Shown here: piece by piece, positions 16,529-24,649 of the stretch
How positions within the stretch are numbered: the first letter of the stretch is position 1
Layout: each line of letters opens with the position of its first letter
Assembly: GCF_014397785.1 (NCBI RefSeq)
Contig: NZ_VZQQ01000053.1
Span: 1-42,977, forward strand
DNA length: 42,977 bases
Origin: Paraburkholderia podalyriae
GTDB taxonomy: Bacteria > Pseudomonadota > Gammaproteobacteria > Burkholderiales > Burkholderiaceae
Reading direction: 5' to 3'
The notes under the pieces: model-generated
Seen by the model: the letters and a program-made list of their open reading frames with translations, nothing else
Told to the model about the DNA's origin: nothing
The model's database searches: none
Program-made: the position numbers and the translations under genes

Positions 16529-18307
16529 ATGAGTCTCGTCGAAGTAAAAGTACCGGACATCGGTGACTTCAAGGACGTCGACGTCATCGAAGTCAACGTC
16601 AAGCCGGGTGACGTCATCGAGCAGGAGCAGTCGCTGCTGACGCTCGAATCCGACAAGGCGTCGATGGAAGTGCCGAGCGATACCGCCGGCACCGTCAAGG
16701 AAGTCCGCATCAAGCCGGGCGACAAGGTTTCGCAAGGCACGGTCATCGCGCTCGTCGAGGCATCGGCGGGCGGCACGACTGCAGCCGCTGCGGCGCCGAA
16801 AGCGCCCGAGAAGGCGGCTCCCGCGCCGGCGCCTGCCGCTGCGACGCAGAAGGCCGCCGCACCGGCTCCGCAGGCCGGCAGCTATACGGGCAGCGCCGAC
16901 ATCGAGTGCGACATGCTCGTGCTCGGTTCGGGCCCCGGCGGCTATTCGGCCGCGTTCCGCTCCGCCGACCTCGGCATGAAGACCGTTCTGGTCGAGCGTT
17001 ATCCGACGCTCGGCGGCGTGTGTCTGAATGTCGGCTGTATCCCGTCGAAGGCGCTGCTTCACACCGCGCTGGTCATCGACGAAGCGGCTGATCTCGCGTC
17101 GCACGGCATCACGTTCGGCAAGCCGCAGATCGATCTCGACAAGCTGCGCGATTTCAAATCCGGCGTGGTCAAGAAGCTGACCGGCGGTCTCGCCAGCATG
17201 GCGAAGGCGCGCAAGGTCGAAGTGGTGGTCGGTACTGGCGAGTTCGTCGATCCGAACCACATGGAAGTGCAGACCGAAGGCGGCAAGAAGGTCGTCAAGT
17301 TCAGGCAGGCGATCATCGCCGCGGGCTCGGAAGCGATGAAGCTGCCGTTCATTCCGGAAGATCCGCGGGTCGTCGATTCGACCGGCGCGCTCGAACTGCG
17401 CCAGATTCCACAGCGCATGCTCGTGATCGGCGGCGGCATCATCGGTCTGGAAATGGCGACTGTCTATTCGACGCTCGGCGCGCAGATCGACGTGGTCGAA
17501 ATGCTCGAAGGCCTGATGACGGGCGCGGACCGCGATCTGGTCAAGGTCTGGGAGAAGTACAACAGCACGCGTTTCGCGAACGTGATGCTGAAGACCAGGA
17601 CGACCGCGGCCGAAGCGAAGGACGACGGCATCTACGTGTCGTTCGAAGGCGAGAAGGCGCCGGCCGAACCGCAACGCTATGACCTCGTGCTGGTGGCCGT
17701 CGGCCGCTCGCCGAACGGCAAGCGGATCGGCGCGGAGCAGGCCGGTGTCGCGGTGACGGATCGCGGCTACATCGAGGTCGACCGGCAGCAGCGCACGAAT
17801 GTGCCGCACATCTTCGCGATCGGCGATATCGTCGGTCAGCCGATGCTCGCGCACAAAGCCGTGCACGAAGGCCACGTGGCGGCGGAAGTCGCGCATGGCG
17901 AGAAGGCGTACTTCGACGCGATGCAGATTCCGTCGGTGGCTTACACCGATCCGGAAGTAGCGTGGGCGGGCAAAACGGAAGACCAGTTGAAGGCCGAAGG
18001 CGTCAAGTTCGGTAAGGCGGTGTTCCCGTGGGCCGCGTCGGGCCGCGCGATCGCCAACGGTCGCGACGAGGGCTTCACGAAGTTGCTGTTCGATGAGGAA
18101 ACGCATCGTGTGATCGGCGGCGGTATTGTCGGTCTGAATGCGGGTGACCTGATCAGCGAAGTCTGTCTCGCGATCGAGATGGGCGCGGACGCAACGGATA
18201 TCGGCAAAACGATCCATCCGCATCCGACGCTCGGCGAATCGATCGGCATGGCCGCTGAGCTGTATGAAGGCGTTTGTACCGATCTGCCGCCCGTCAAGAA
18301 GAAGTAA
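16529..18307 (+). CDS. lpdA: Dihydrolipoamide dehydrogenase with an N-terminal lipoyl domain
   Basis: E3 reoxidises dihydrolipoamide, using FAD and a redox disulfide, and reduces NAD. The 592 residues exceed the usual 475 because a complete lipoyl domain (residues 1-78, Lys43 in ESDKASMEVPS) and an Ala/Pro linker (about 80-115) are fused at the N-terminus. The FAD motif GSGPGGYSAAF follows, then Cys164 and Cys169 (GGVCLNVGCIPSK), the NAD motif VIGGGIIGLEMA, and the His-Glu active pair in HPHPTLGES. AGGAGAAGG 8 bp before the ATG fixes the start. It is the last gene of the PDH operon, and a strong terminator follows. Confidence 0.98.
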   Translation: MSLVEVKVPDIGDFKDVDVIEVNVKPGDVIEQEQSLLTLESDKASMEVPSDTAGTVKEVRIKPGDKVSQGTVIALVEASAGGTTAAAAAPKAPEKAAPAPAPAAATQKAAAPAPQAGSYTGSADIECDMLVLGSGPGGYSAAFRSADLGMKTVLVERYPTLGGVCLNVGCIPSKALLHTALVIDEAADLASHGITFGKPQIDLDKLRDFKSGVVKKLTGGLASMAKARKVEVVVGTGEFVDPNHMEVQTEGGKKVVKFRQAIIAAGSEAMKLPFIPEDPRVVDSTGALELRQIPQRMLVIGGGIIGLEMATVYSTLGAQIDVVEMLEGLMTGADRDLVKVWEKYNSTRFANVMLKTRTTAAEAKDDGIYVSFEGEKAPAEPQRYDLVLVAVGRSPNGKRIGAEQAGVAVTDRGYIEVDRQQRTNVPHIFAIGDIVGQPMLAHKAVHEGHVAAEVAHGEKAYFDAMQIPSVAYTDPEVAWAGKTEDQLKAEGVKFGKAVFPWAASGRAIANGRDEGFTKLLFDEETHRVIGGGIVGLNAGDLISEVCLAIEMGADATDIGKTIHPHPTLGESIGMAAELYEGVCTDLPPVKKK

Positions 18308-18370
18308 GGCGGTGCGCGGCGCCTGTATGGCGACATGCGGGCGCGGCGAGCGGATCAAGTCGCGGCAAAG

Positions 18371-18412
18371 AAAAACGGCGCGCTCCAGGTTGGAGCGCGC
18401 CGTTTCTGTTTT
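18371..18412 (+). terminator. Terminator of the aceE-aceF-lpdA operon
   Basis: A perfect 15-bp stem (18373-18387 with 18391-18405) and a 3-nt loop GGT, core GGCGCGCTCCA, followed by TTTCTGTTTTT. The A-run on the left could also act on the minus strand. Confidence 0.92.
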
Positions 18413-18433
18413 TGCGGCGACCGGTAAGCGGGC

Positions 18434-18459
18434 AAAAAAATCCCGGCTTGACGGCCGGG
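18434..18459 (-). terminator. Terminator on the phasin side
   Basis: CCCGGC (18442-18447) and GCCGGG (18454-18459) form a stem. On the minus strand it is followed by ATTTTTTT. It lies about 165 bp beyond the phasin stop codon, implying a long 3' untranslated region that also contains the inverted repeat CGATACG/CGTATCG (18464-18486). Confidence 0.7.
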
Positions 18460-18623
18460 CAAACGATACGCCATTGCAACGTATCGGAGCGTTCGGCCAA
18501 TCAAACCGTATATGCGGCAACGGCACGACGCTGTTGCTTGCGATAACGCCGACGCAGCACGTTGGCTGGGCCGGCGTGAAGGACGACGCCAGGCTCGAGG
18601 CCTGACGTGTTGAGGCGTGAAGC

Positions 18624-19199
18624 TTAGACTGCCTTCTTGGCGGCGGCGCGCGATGCTTGCGCGGCGGCTTGCGAAGCTGCCTTCGAAGCGGCCGTTGCAG
18701 CTGCGTTGAAGTTGCTTTCCGCGATTTCGACAGCCTGGCGGGTTGCCTTGTGGACCGTTTCGTACGTGGTGTTGGCGGCGGTGATAGCCGACTTCATCAC
18801 GGCGACAGCGGTTTCCGAACCAGCCGGCGCGTTCTTGGCGACGTTTTCGACGAGCGCCTGAACCTTGCGGTTTTGCTCTTCGAATTGCGCTTCCGCGACG
18901 CGGGTGAATTCGCCCTGCGTTGCCGAAACGATTTCGTACACGTGGCGGCCATACGACAGCGCCTTTTCAGCCACCGGCTGCGCGAGGCTTGCTTGCAGTG
19001 CCAGCAGTTCCTGCGCGTCCTTCACGGACAGTGCGCGTTGGGCATTTTCCTGGCTTTCGGCGAGCGTCGACTTCACAACTTGCAGATTCAGCTCAACCAG
19101 CTTTTCGACGCCTTCAAATGCTTTGGTCGTCAGGCCGAACAGAGTTTCGAAGTTGGCTTTCTGGGCTGCGGCGAATTGCTCAGGGGTCAGCAGGGTCAT
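18624..19199 (-). CDS. phaP: Phasin, polyhydroxyalkanoate granule-associated protein
   Basis: A small amphipathic protein that coats PHB granules and controls their size and number. The 191 residues show the phasin_2 pattern: MTLLTPEQFAAAQKANFETL at the start, long Ala/Gln/Glu-rich helices without a signal peptide, and an Ala/Lys-rich tail ending in AAKKAV that helps bind granules or DNA. AGGAG lies 7 bp before the ATG. The promoter has TTGACA/TAAAAT and is flanked by TGCA palindromes that fit PhaR control (separate entries). The PHB synthesis genes are not in this window. Confidence 0.93.
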   Translation of the reverse strand: MTLLTPEQFAAAQKANFETLFGLTTKAFEGVEKLVELNLQVVKSTLAESQENAQRALSVKDAQELLALQASLAQPVAEKALSYGRHVYEIVSATQGEFTRVAEAQFEEQNRKVQALVENVAKNAPAGSETAVAVMKSAITAANTTYETVHKATRQAVEIAESNFNAAATAASKAASQAAAQASRAAAKKAV

Positions 19200-19289
19200 G
19201 GTTTACGCTCCTGGATTGCGGCCGGTCTGTGCGGACCGCATTGGTGGGTGGCAAGACGTAGATTGAACGTTTGCCCGGACCGCGATGTA

Positions 19290-19305
19290 TTGTGCATCGC
19301 AGCAA
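19290..19305. promoter_or_regulatory. Second PhaR-type operator, imperfect, at the transcription start
   Basis: TTGTGC (19290-19295) and GCAGCAA (19299-19305) form an imperfect dyad related to the upstream palindrome. It lies directly after the phasin -10 box, where a bound repressor would block initiation. Confidence 0.5.
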
Positions 19306-19313
19306 TGTTTCCC

Positions 19314-19341
19314 ATTTTAGGATGGCTGCAAAGAATGTCAA
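19314..19341 (-). promoter_or_regulatory. Sigma70 promoter of the phasin gene
   Basis: On the minus strand, TTGACA (complement of 19336-19341) and TAAAAT (complement of 19314-19319) are 16 bp apart. The predicted start is near 19307, giving a leader of about 108 nt. Confidence 0.8.
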
Positions 19342-19348
19342 GTATTTT

Positions 19349-19363
19349 TTGTGCAATGCACAA
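19349..19363. promoter_or_regulatory. PhaR-type operator, perfect palindrome
   Basis: TTGTGCAATGCACAA is a perfect 15-bp dyad that ends 8 bp upstream of the phasin -35 box. PhaR repressors of PHB producers bind TGCA-containing dyads and are released by granules. The assignment to PhaR is an inference from motif and context. Confidence 0.6.
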
Positions 19364-19437
19364 TATTAAGAAAATGCCGATAAAACAATAGGTTATGCAG
19401 TAGGCATGTCATTAATATGACGCGGCACGATCGGGCC

Positions 19438-19470
19438 ATGGTACGTCGCTGATGCGGGATAACGTACCAT
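19438..19470. other. 9-bp inverted repeat ATGGTACGT/ACGTACCAT
   Basis: Perfect arms at 19438-19446 and 19462-19470 flank a 15-nt centre. No T-tract follows, so it looks like a two-half-site operator rather than a terminator. It lies in the long gap between the phasin and endopeptidase genes. The regulator is unknown. Confidence 0.45.
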
Positions 19471-19907
19471 TCACTGCGCGTTCCGGAAATTATTTTTCCC
19501 CGTCAGGGCCTTGGTGCATGCATTACAGGACCGGCGTCGCAGCGACTCTTCCCGCTGAAAAAACACCATTCGTGAATCTGTGTAAACCACAAGGTGACAA
19601 GGAACGTTAAAGAGCGATGGCGGTCGAACGCGCGTTAGCGACTTTCGTCAGACACTTAAAAGTCTGTCGCTTGCAACCCCTTCATGGCGCGGCGTAGTTC
19701 AGCCGGTGCTCTGACGGTATTTCCCCGAATCAAGCTTGTCTCAAAGTTGCCGTTATGCTGCAAGGATCTGCTCGAATGAGCGGGGCGGCGGCAATGGCGA
19801 GATCTGGCGGCGACGATCGTTTTTTCCGATCGAGGCGCGGCACTTATTTGCGTTTTCGCGATCGGAGCTGACAAGCCGGTTTAAGGAGCGCGTATAAGTG
19901 CTTCAAA

Positions 19908-19936
19908 TTGCTAATTTTTCGTTGCTTTACTACACT
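19908..19936 (+). promoter_or_regulatory. Probable promoter of the PBP7-like gene
   Basis: TTGCTA (19908-19913) and TACACT (19931-19936) have a 17-bp AT-rich spacer, 35 bp before the ATG. Confidence 0.55.
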
Positions 19937-19971
19937 TGCGGAAACCTCTCGCCGCTCCCTAAAGAACACCC

Positions 19972-21162
19972 ATGAAAACCGACATGTTTTCGTCGCTAAA
20001 AGTGCTCCACGGCGCGGCGCGTGGCACCGCTCTGTCGGTGGCCGTCTCGCTAGCCATCGCAGCGGCGTTCGCTACGCCTGTCAGCACTTTTGCAGCTACG
20101 TCTGCTGCAACCGCAAAAACTTCAAAACACGCCAAAACCGCCAAAAATCGGGAGCAGATGGCCGCCACCGAAAAGGTGGCGGGCCATGCGGCGAAAGCCG
20201 GCAAGGGCGAGGCGGTGAAAGCCGCTGCCGCGGATGAAGATGCGCCGCGCGCCGGCGTCAAACGCAAGCGCGTGACATTCACGGCGAACGGCCGGCATCG
20301 TTCGGTCATGCGTCGCGTCGCGTACGAGCCGCGCCAGCCGACCGTCGGCCAGGCCTTTGGTCTGCACGAGACGCCGGACGCGCTGATGCTGCGCTCGAGC
20401 GTCGCGTACGTGATCGACCAGAACAGCGGCGAGACGCTGTTCGACAAGAACTCGCGTGCCGTGGTACCGATCGCATCGATCAGCAAGCTGATGACTGCTA
20501 TGGTGGTGCTCGATTCGAAAGAGCCGATGACCGACCAGATCGAAGTCACCGATGAAGACCGCGACTACGAGAAGAACACCGGTTCGCGTCTGTCGGTGGG
20601 CTCGGTGCTGTCGCGCGAGGACATGCTGCACATCGCCCTGATGGCGTCGGAAAACCGCGCGGCAGCGGCACTGTCGCGCTACTATCCGGGCGGCCGTCTG
20701 GCCTTCCTCGCGGCGATGAACGCGAAGGCGAGGCAGCTCGGCATGAACGACACGCACTTCGAGAACCCGACGGGTCTGACGAGCATGAACGTGTCGAGCG
20801 CGCGCGATCTCGTCAAGATGGTCAACGCGGCGTATCAGTACCCGCTGATCCGCAAGTTCTCGACCGATCACAGCTACGAGGTGTACACCGGCAAGCGCAC
20901 GATCGCGTACAACAGCACAAACGCACTGGTTCGCAACCCGACGTGGGACATCGGTCTGCAAAAGACCGGCTTCATTAACGAAGCGGGCGAGTGTCTGGTG
21001 ATGCAGGCGACCATCCACGGCCGGCCGATGATCTTGGTGCTGCTCGATTCGTCGGGCAAGTACTCGCGTTTCGCGGATGCGACGCGGCTGCGAACGTGGC
21101 TCGATAACGGCGGCGACCAGCCGCGCATCACGAGCGCCGATGCCGGCGGTCCGGGTACCTGA
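19972..21162 (+). CDS. pbpG: D-alanyl-D-alanine endopeptidase, PBP7-like (S11 family)
   Basis: A periplasmic serine endopeptidase that cuts D-Ala-mDAP cross-links during peptidoglycan remodelling. The 396 residues start with a signal-like segment (about 20-42, cleavage likely after TFA), followed by a basic Lys/Ala-rich linker (45-115) longer than in E. coli PBP7. The three penicillin-binding motifs are present: Ser169-x-x-Lys172 (SISK), Ser226-x-Asn228 (SEN) and Lys331-Thr-Gly (KTG). It lacks the C-terminal beta domain of DacA-type carboxypeptidases, which supports the PBP7 branch. Its own promoter and terminator make it monocistronic. Confidence 0.92.
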   Translation: MKTDMFSSLKVLHGAARGTALSVAVSLAIAAAFATPVSTFAATSAATAKTSKHAKTAKNREQMAATEKVAGHAAKAGKGEAVKAAAADEDAPRAGVKRKRVTFTANGRHRSVMRRVAYEPRQPTVGQAFGLHETPDALMLRSSVAYVIDQNSGETLFDKNSRAVVPIASISKLMTAMVVLDSKEPMTDQIEVTDEDRDYEKNTGSRLSVGSVLSREDMLHIALMASENRAAAALSRYYPGGRLAFLAAMNAKARQLGMNDTHFENPTGLTSMNVSSARDLVKMVNAAYQYPLIRKFSTDHSYEVYTGKRTIAYNSTNALVRNPTWDIGLQKTGFINEAGECLVMQATIHGRPMILVLLDSSGKYSRFADATRLRTWLDNGGDQPRITSADAGGPGT

Positions 21163-21218
21163 AGCCTCAACGGTCGCCCAGCCGACTGTATTCAGGCCGG
21201 CTGCGCTCATCGTGCAAA

Positions 21219-21247
21219 GAAAAAGCCTCGTGGATGCGAGGCTTTTT
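21219..21247. terminator. Bidirectional terminator between pbpG and the IclR gene
   Basis: AAAAGCCTCG (21221-21230) and CGAGGCTTTT (21237-21246) form a perfect 10-bp stem with a 6-nt loop, with A and T runs on either side. It serves the two convergent genes. Confidence 0.9.
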
Positions 21248-21277
21248 CATGATGCCCCGAGGGCGCCAAGGGAAGGG

Positions 21278-22123
21278 TCAACCGCCGCCAGGCGGCCGCT
21301 GCGCCATCTGCGAATGCTGGCCGTGCGAGCCGCGTGAATGGTCCTGCTGCGGCTGCGGGCGATAGCCGAGCGACTCCGAAATCATCAACGCGGTCTGGCT
21401 CAACTGCCCGAGCCACGAATCCTGCAAACGATCGGCCGGCGCGGACAGTGACAGGCCGGCGACCAGCTTGCCGGTATCGTCATAGATGCCGGCGGCGATG
21501 CAGCGCACGCCCAATTCCAGTTCCTCGTTGTCGCGCGCGCAGGCCTGCTGGCGCACATGCGACAACTCGCGCTCGAGTTTCGCGAGATCGGTGATGCTGT
21601 TCTGCGTGTGGCCCGACAAACCGGTGCGTGTTGCGTAGGCACGCACGCGGGTGGCTTCGTCGGCGGCGAGGAACAGCTTGCCGACCGACGTCAGATGAAG
21701 AGGCGCCCGCCCGCCGATCGCCCGCACCACCTGCATGCCCGAGCGCTCCGAATACGCGCGTTCGATATAGACGATTTCGTCGCCTTGACGCACCGACAGA
21801 TTCACGGTCTGCCCAGTCTGACGGTGCAGCTCGCGCATCGGCGTGAGCGCCGCGTCGCGCACCGACAGGCGCGCCTTGACGAGATTGCCGAGTTCGAGCA
21901 GGCGCATGCCGAGACGGTAAGTGCCGGGATCCGAACGGTCGACCAACCGACACATCACCATGTCGTTCAGGATGCGGTGCGCAGTGGACGGGTGCAGTTG
22001 CGTGCGGAGGGCCAGTTCTTTCAGGCTGACCGGGTCGCTATGCGCCGCCAGTGCGTCGAGCAGGCGCATCATGCGTTCGATCACCTGGATCGAAGTTTTG
22101 GGATCCGGGTTCGTATCGCTCAT
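21278..22123 (-). CDS. IclR-family transcriptional regulator
   Basis: A regulator of 281 residues with an N-terminal winged helix-turn-helix (about 12-72: VIERMMRLLDALAAH, SLKELALRTQLHPSTAHRIL) and a C-terminal effector-binding domain (about 85-255) with the IclR-typical LGARCIAAGI-like segment (here LGVRCIAAGIYDD) and VAGLSLSAP. The tail is Gln/His/Gly-rich and probably disordered. The frame is open far upstream, but homology starts at MSDTNPDPKTSIQVI, so I set the ATG at 22121-22123. The ribosome-binding site is weak. A minus-strand TACAAT box lies about 30 bp upstream. It diverges from lutA across 180 bp, so control of lutAB and of itself is the simplest hypothesis. Confidence 0.9.
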   Translation of the reverse strand: MSDTNPDPKTSIQVIERMMRLLDALAAHSDPVSLKELALRTQLHPSTAHRILNDMVMCRLVDRSDPGTYRLGMRLLELGNLVKARLSVRDAALTPMRELHRQTGQTVNLSVRQGDEIVYIERAYSERSGMQVVRAIGGRAPLHLTSVGKLFLAADEATRVRAYATRTGLSGHTQNSITDLAKLERELSHVRQQACARDNEELELGVRCIAAGIYDDTGKLVAGLSLSAPADRLQDSWLGQLSQTALMISESLGYRPQPQQDHSRGSHGQHSQMAQRPPGGG

Positions 22124-22303
22124 ATGAGAATTGGTGGATGCGTCAAACAGCGAAGACTGATTGTATCTCGTATGGTGAAAAAAGCGAACGCGCATCGAAC
22201 GGCGCTTCCAATCCGGCACTGCATGCTTCCTATGCCTTCCGGCCGTTGGTATTGCGCCGCCAAACAGCGGATAATCAGGGACGTTTCCCCGAAAGGAGGG
22301 CTC

Positions 22304-23026
22304 ATGCGAGTCGGATTGTTCGTCACGTGCCTGATCGACCTGATGCGTCCTGAAATCGGGTTTTCGGTGATCAGGCTGATCGAAGGCGCTGGTTTCGAGG
22401 TCGTGGTGCCGCCCGCGCAAACCTGTTGCGGGCAACCCGCGTATAACTCCGGAGACCGCCGGCTCGCGCGCGAGCTCGCCGAGAAAACACTGCGCGAGTT
22501 CGCACAGTTCGATTACGTGGTGGTGCCGTCGGGCTCGTGCGGCGGCATGATCCGCGCGCACTACGGCGACCTGTTTCGCAACGATCCCGAACTGATGAAC
22601 CGTTTCGGCCACTTGCGCGGCAAGGTGTTCGAGCTGACGGATTTCCTCGTCAACGTCGCGAAGGTGCAGTTGCAGCCGGGCGAGTTTGCGGAGCAGGTGA
22701 CTTATCACGACTCCTGTTCGGGCTTGCGCGAACTGGGCGTCAAGGCGCAACCGCGCGAACTGCTCGCACAGGTCGGCGTTGCGGTCACCGAGATGAAAGG
22801 CTGCGAGCATTGCTGCGGCTTCGGCGGCACGTTCGCGGTCAAATACGGTGATATCTCGACCGCAATCGTCGACGAAAAGTGCGCGAACATCGCCGCTAGC
22901 GGCGCCGGTACGGTGGTGCTTGGCGATCTCGGCTGCATGTTGAATATCGAAGGGCGGCTGCGCCGCAACGGCGACGCGACGACGCGCGTGCTGCACATCG
23001 CGCAGGTGCTGGCCGGCGACGTGTAA
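22304..23026 (+). CDS. lutA: LutA/YkgE-type cysteine-rich Fe-S oxidoreductase subunit
   Basis: LutA is part of the LutABC (LldEFG) L-lactate oxidation system, which feeds electrons from lactate to the respiratory chain. The 240 residues start MRVGLFVTCLIDLMRPEIGF and carry two CCG domains, QTCCGQPAYNSG near residue 43 and EHCCGFGGTFAVKYG near 170. These are expected to bind a non-cubane Fe-S cluster. GAAAGGAGGG 5 bp before the ATG fixes the start. The frame extends far upstream only because it runs antisense to the IclR gene. lutB follows after 111 bp. Divergence from an IclR-type regulator suggests substrate-induced expression. Confidence 0.92.
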   Translation: MRVGLFVTCLIDLMRPEIGFSVIRLIEGAGFEVVVPPAQTCCGQPAYNSGDRRLARELAEKTLREFAQFDYVVVPSGSCGGMIRAHYGDLFRNDPELMNRFGHLRGKVFELTDFLVNVAKVQLQPGEFAEQVTYHDSCSGLRELGVKAQPRELLAQVGVAVTEMKGCEHCCGFGGTFAVKYGDISTAIVDEKCANIAASGAGTVVLGDLGCMLNIEGRLRRNGDATTRVLHIAQVLAGDV

Positions 23027-23137
23027 TGCCGCGCGCAGAACACGGGTCGTCGTTCGCGTCGCGTTCCTTTTGTCTCTTACGCGTTGCGTCGCGCGCGAAG
23101 GCGCCGTGCGTTTCAATCCGATCTCATCAGGGCCGCC

Positions 23138-24553
23138 ATGCAAGTCCAATCGATGCAGTTCAAGGCTCGCGCCGGTCAGAAGCTCGCCGACCAGCGCCTG
23201 CAGCAGAACCTGACCAAGCTGTCCACGAAGTTCGTGTCGGCGCGCGCGAGCGCGATGACCGCGATCGACTTCCCCGCGACGCGGGCGGCGCTAAAGGAGC
23301 GCCGCAATCGCGCGCTCGACAATCTCGACGTGTGGCTCGAAACCTTCGAGCGCGAAGCGACCCGGCGCGGCGTGACGGTGCTGTTCGCGGAGACGACGCA
23401 GGAGGCGGCGCGGCTCGTCGGCGACATCGCGCGCAAGCATGACGTGAAGAAGGTGATCAAGACCAAGTCGATGGTCACCGAGGAAATGCGTCTGAACGAA
23501 GTGCTTGGGCAGATGGGCGTGCAGTCGATCGAAACCGATCTCGGCGAATACATCCTGCAGATCAACGACAACGAGCCGCCAAGCCACATCATCGCGCCGG
23601 TCGTTCACAAGGATAAGGACGAGATCGCCGATCTGTTCGCGAAGACGCACGGCCGGCCGCGGCTCACCGAGATTCCCGACTTGACGCGCGAGGCGCGCGA
23701 GATGCTGCGGCCGCATTTTTTGAGCGCGGACATGGGCGTGACGGGAGGCAATTTCATCATCGCGGAAACGGGATCGGTCGCGGTCGTGACCAACGAGGGC
23801 AACGAAGGTATGTGCACGGTAATGCCGCGCGTGCACGTCGCTGTGACCGGCATCGAGAAGGTGCTGCCGACGCTCGAGGATCTCGCGACTGCTATGCGCC
23901 TGCTGCCGCGTTCGGCAACCGGTCAGGCCACCTCGAACTATTTTTCGATGCTGACCGGGCCGCGTGGCGCGGGCGATCAGGACGGGCCCGGGCATATGTA
24001 TGTGGTGCTCGTCGACGGTGGGCGCACGGGGCTGATCGGCGGTGACTTTCAGGAGATGCTTCGCTGCATCCGCTGCGGCGCGTGCATGAACCATTGCCCG
24101 GTGTATCAGAAGGTCGGCGGGCACGCGTATGGATGGGTCTATCCGGGGCCGATGGGGTCGGTGCTGACGCCGAGCTATGTCGGCATCGACAAGGCGCTTG
24201 ACCTGCCCCAAGCCGCGACACTATGCGGCGAGTGCAATAGCGTGTGTCCGGTCGGCATCCCGCTATCCGATCTGTTGCGCAAGCTGCGCGAAAAACAGAT
24301 GGAACGGCACCTGCGGCCGTGGAAGGAGCGCGCCGGGTTGGCGGTGTGGGGTTGGCTCGCGCTGCATCCCGATGCCTATGCGCTCTTCACCAAGCTCGCC
24401 GTGAGGGTGCTCGAGCGCATGGGCGGGCGCAATCGGTCGATCGCCAAACTGCCGTTCGGCGGCGCGGGCTGGACCGATACGCGCGACATGCCGGCGCCCG
24501 TCGGCCGCACGTTTCGGGAGTTGTATGCCGCGCAGCGCAGCCATATCGGCTGA
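23138..24553 (+). CDS. lutB: LutB-type iron-sulfur lactate utilisation protein
   Basis: LutB is the ferredoxin-like, LUD-domain subunit of the lactate oxidation complex. The 471 residues have an N-terminal LUD domain (about 60-300; GGNFIIAETGSVAVVTNEGN is typical) and two 4Fe-4S motifs, CIRCGACMNHCPVY and CGECNSVCPVGIP, followed by a C-terminal extension. The start at MQVQSMQFKARAGQ is chosen because homology begins there. The ribosome-binding site is weak (CAGGGCC), and ATG at 23153 is an alternative. The third subunit, lutC, does not follow. The next gene is a convergent lipoprotein 96 bp away, so lutC must be elsewhere or absent. Confidence 0.93.
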   Translation: MQVQSMQFKARAGQKLADQRLQQNLTKLSTKFVSARASAMTAIDFPATRAALKERRNRALDNLDVWLETFEREATRRGVTVLFAETTQEAARLVGDIARKHDVKKVIKTKSMVTEEMRLNEVLGQMGVQSIETDLGEYILQINDNEPPSHIIAPVVHKDKDEIADLFAKTHGRPRLTEIPDLTREAREMLRPHFLSADMGVTGGNFIIAETGSVAVVTNEGNEGMCTVMPRVHVAVTGIEKVLPTLEDLATAMRLLPRSATGQATSNYFSMLTGPRGAGDQDGPGHMYVVLVDGGRTGLIGGDFQEMLRCIRCGACMNHCPVYQKVGGHAYGWVYPGPMGSVLTPSYVGIDKALDLPQAATLCGECNSVCPVGIPLSDLLRKLREKQMERHLRPWKERAGLAVWGWLALHPDAYALFTKLAVRVLERMGGRNRSIAKLPFGGAGWTDTRDMPAPVGRTFRELYAAQRSHIG

Positions 24554-24649
24554 GCGGGCGGGCGGCGTCGGGAGTGGTTTGACGGCCGCGCTCGCGCCGC
24601 CTGCGAGGTGCCACGGGCGCGAGCGTGGTGGTTCAGCGCCGCCCACTCC

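Larger units (their letters stand above)
19200..19971. other. 772-bp gap between the phasin and PBP7-like genes
   Basis: No supported protein gene. The contents are the phasin leader, promoter and operators (19290-19363), an AT-richer stretch (about 19340-19420), the inverted repeat at 19438-19470, and the endopeptidase promoter (19908-19936). A frame of 26 codons from 19618 and a minus-strand frame of 72 codons near 19656-19874 lack a good ribosome-binding site and family character. A small RNA is possible but I see no promoter-terminator pair that defines one. Confidence 0.5.

Noticed and set aside
19618..19874. Short frames (26 codons plus strand, 72 codons minus strand) upstream of pbpG
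   Set aside because: No convincing ribosome-binding site, signal or family pattern. Kept only as part of the described gap.
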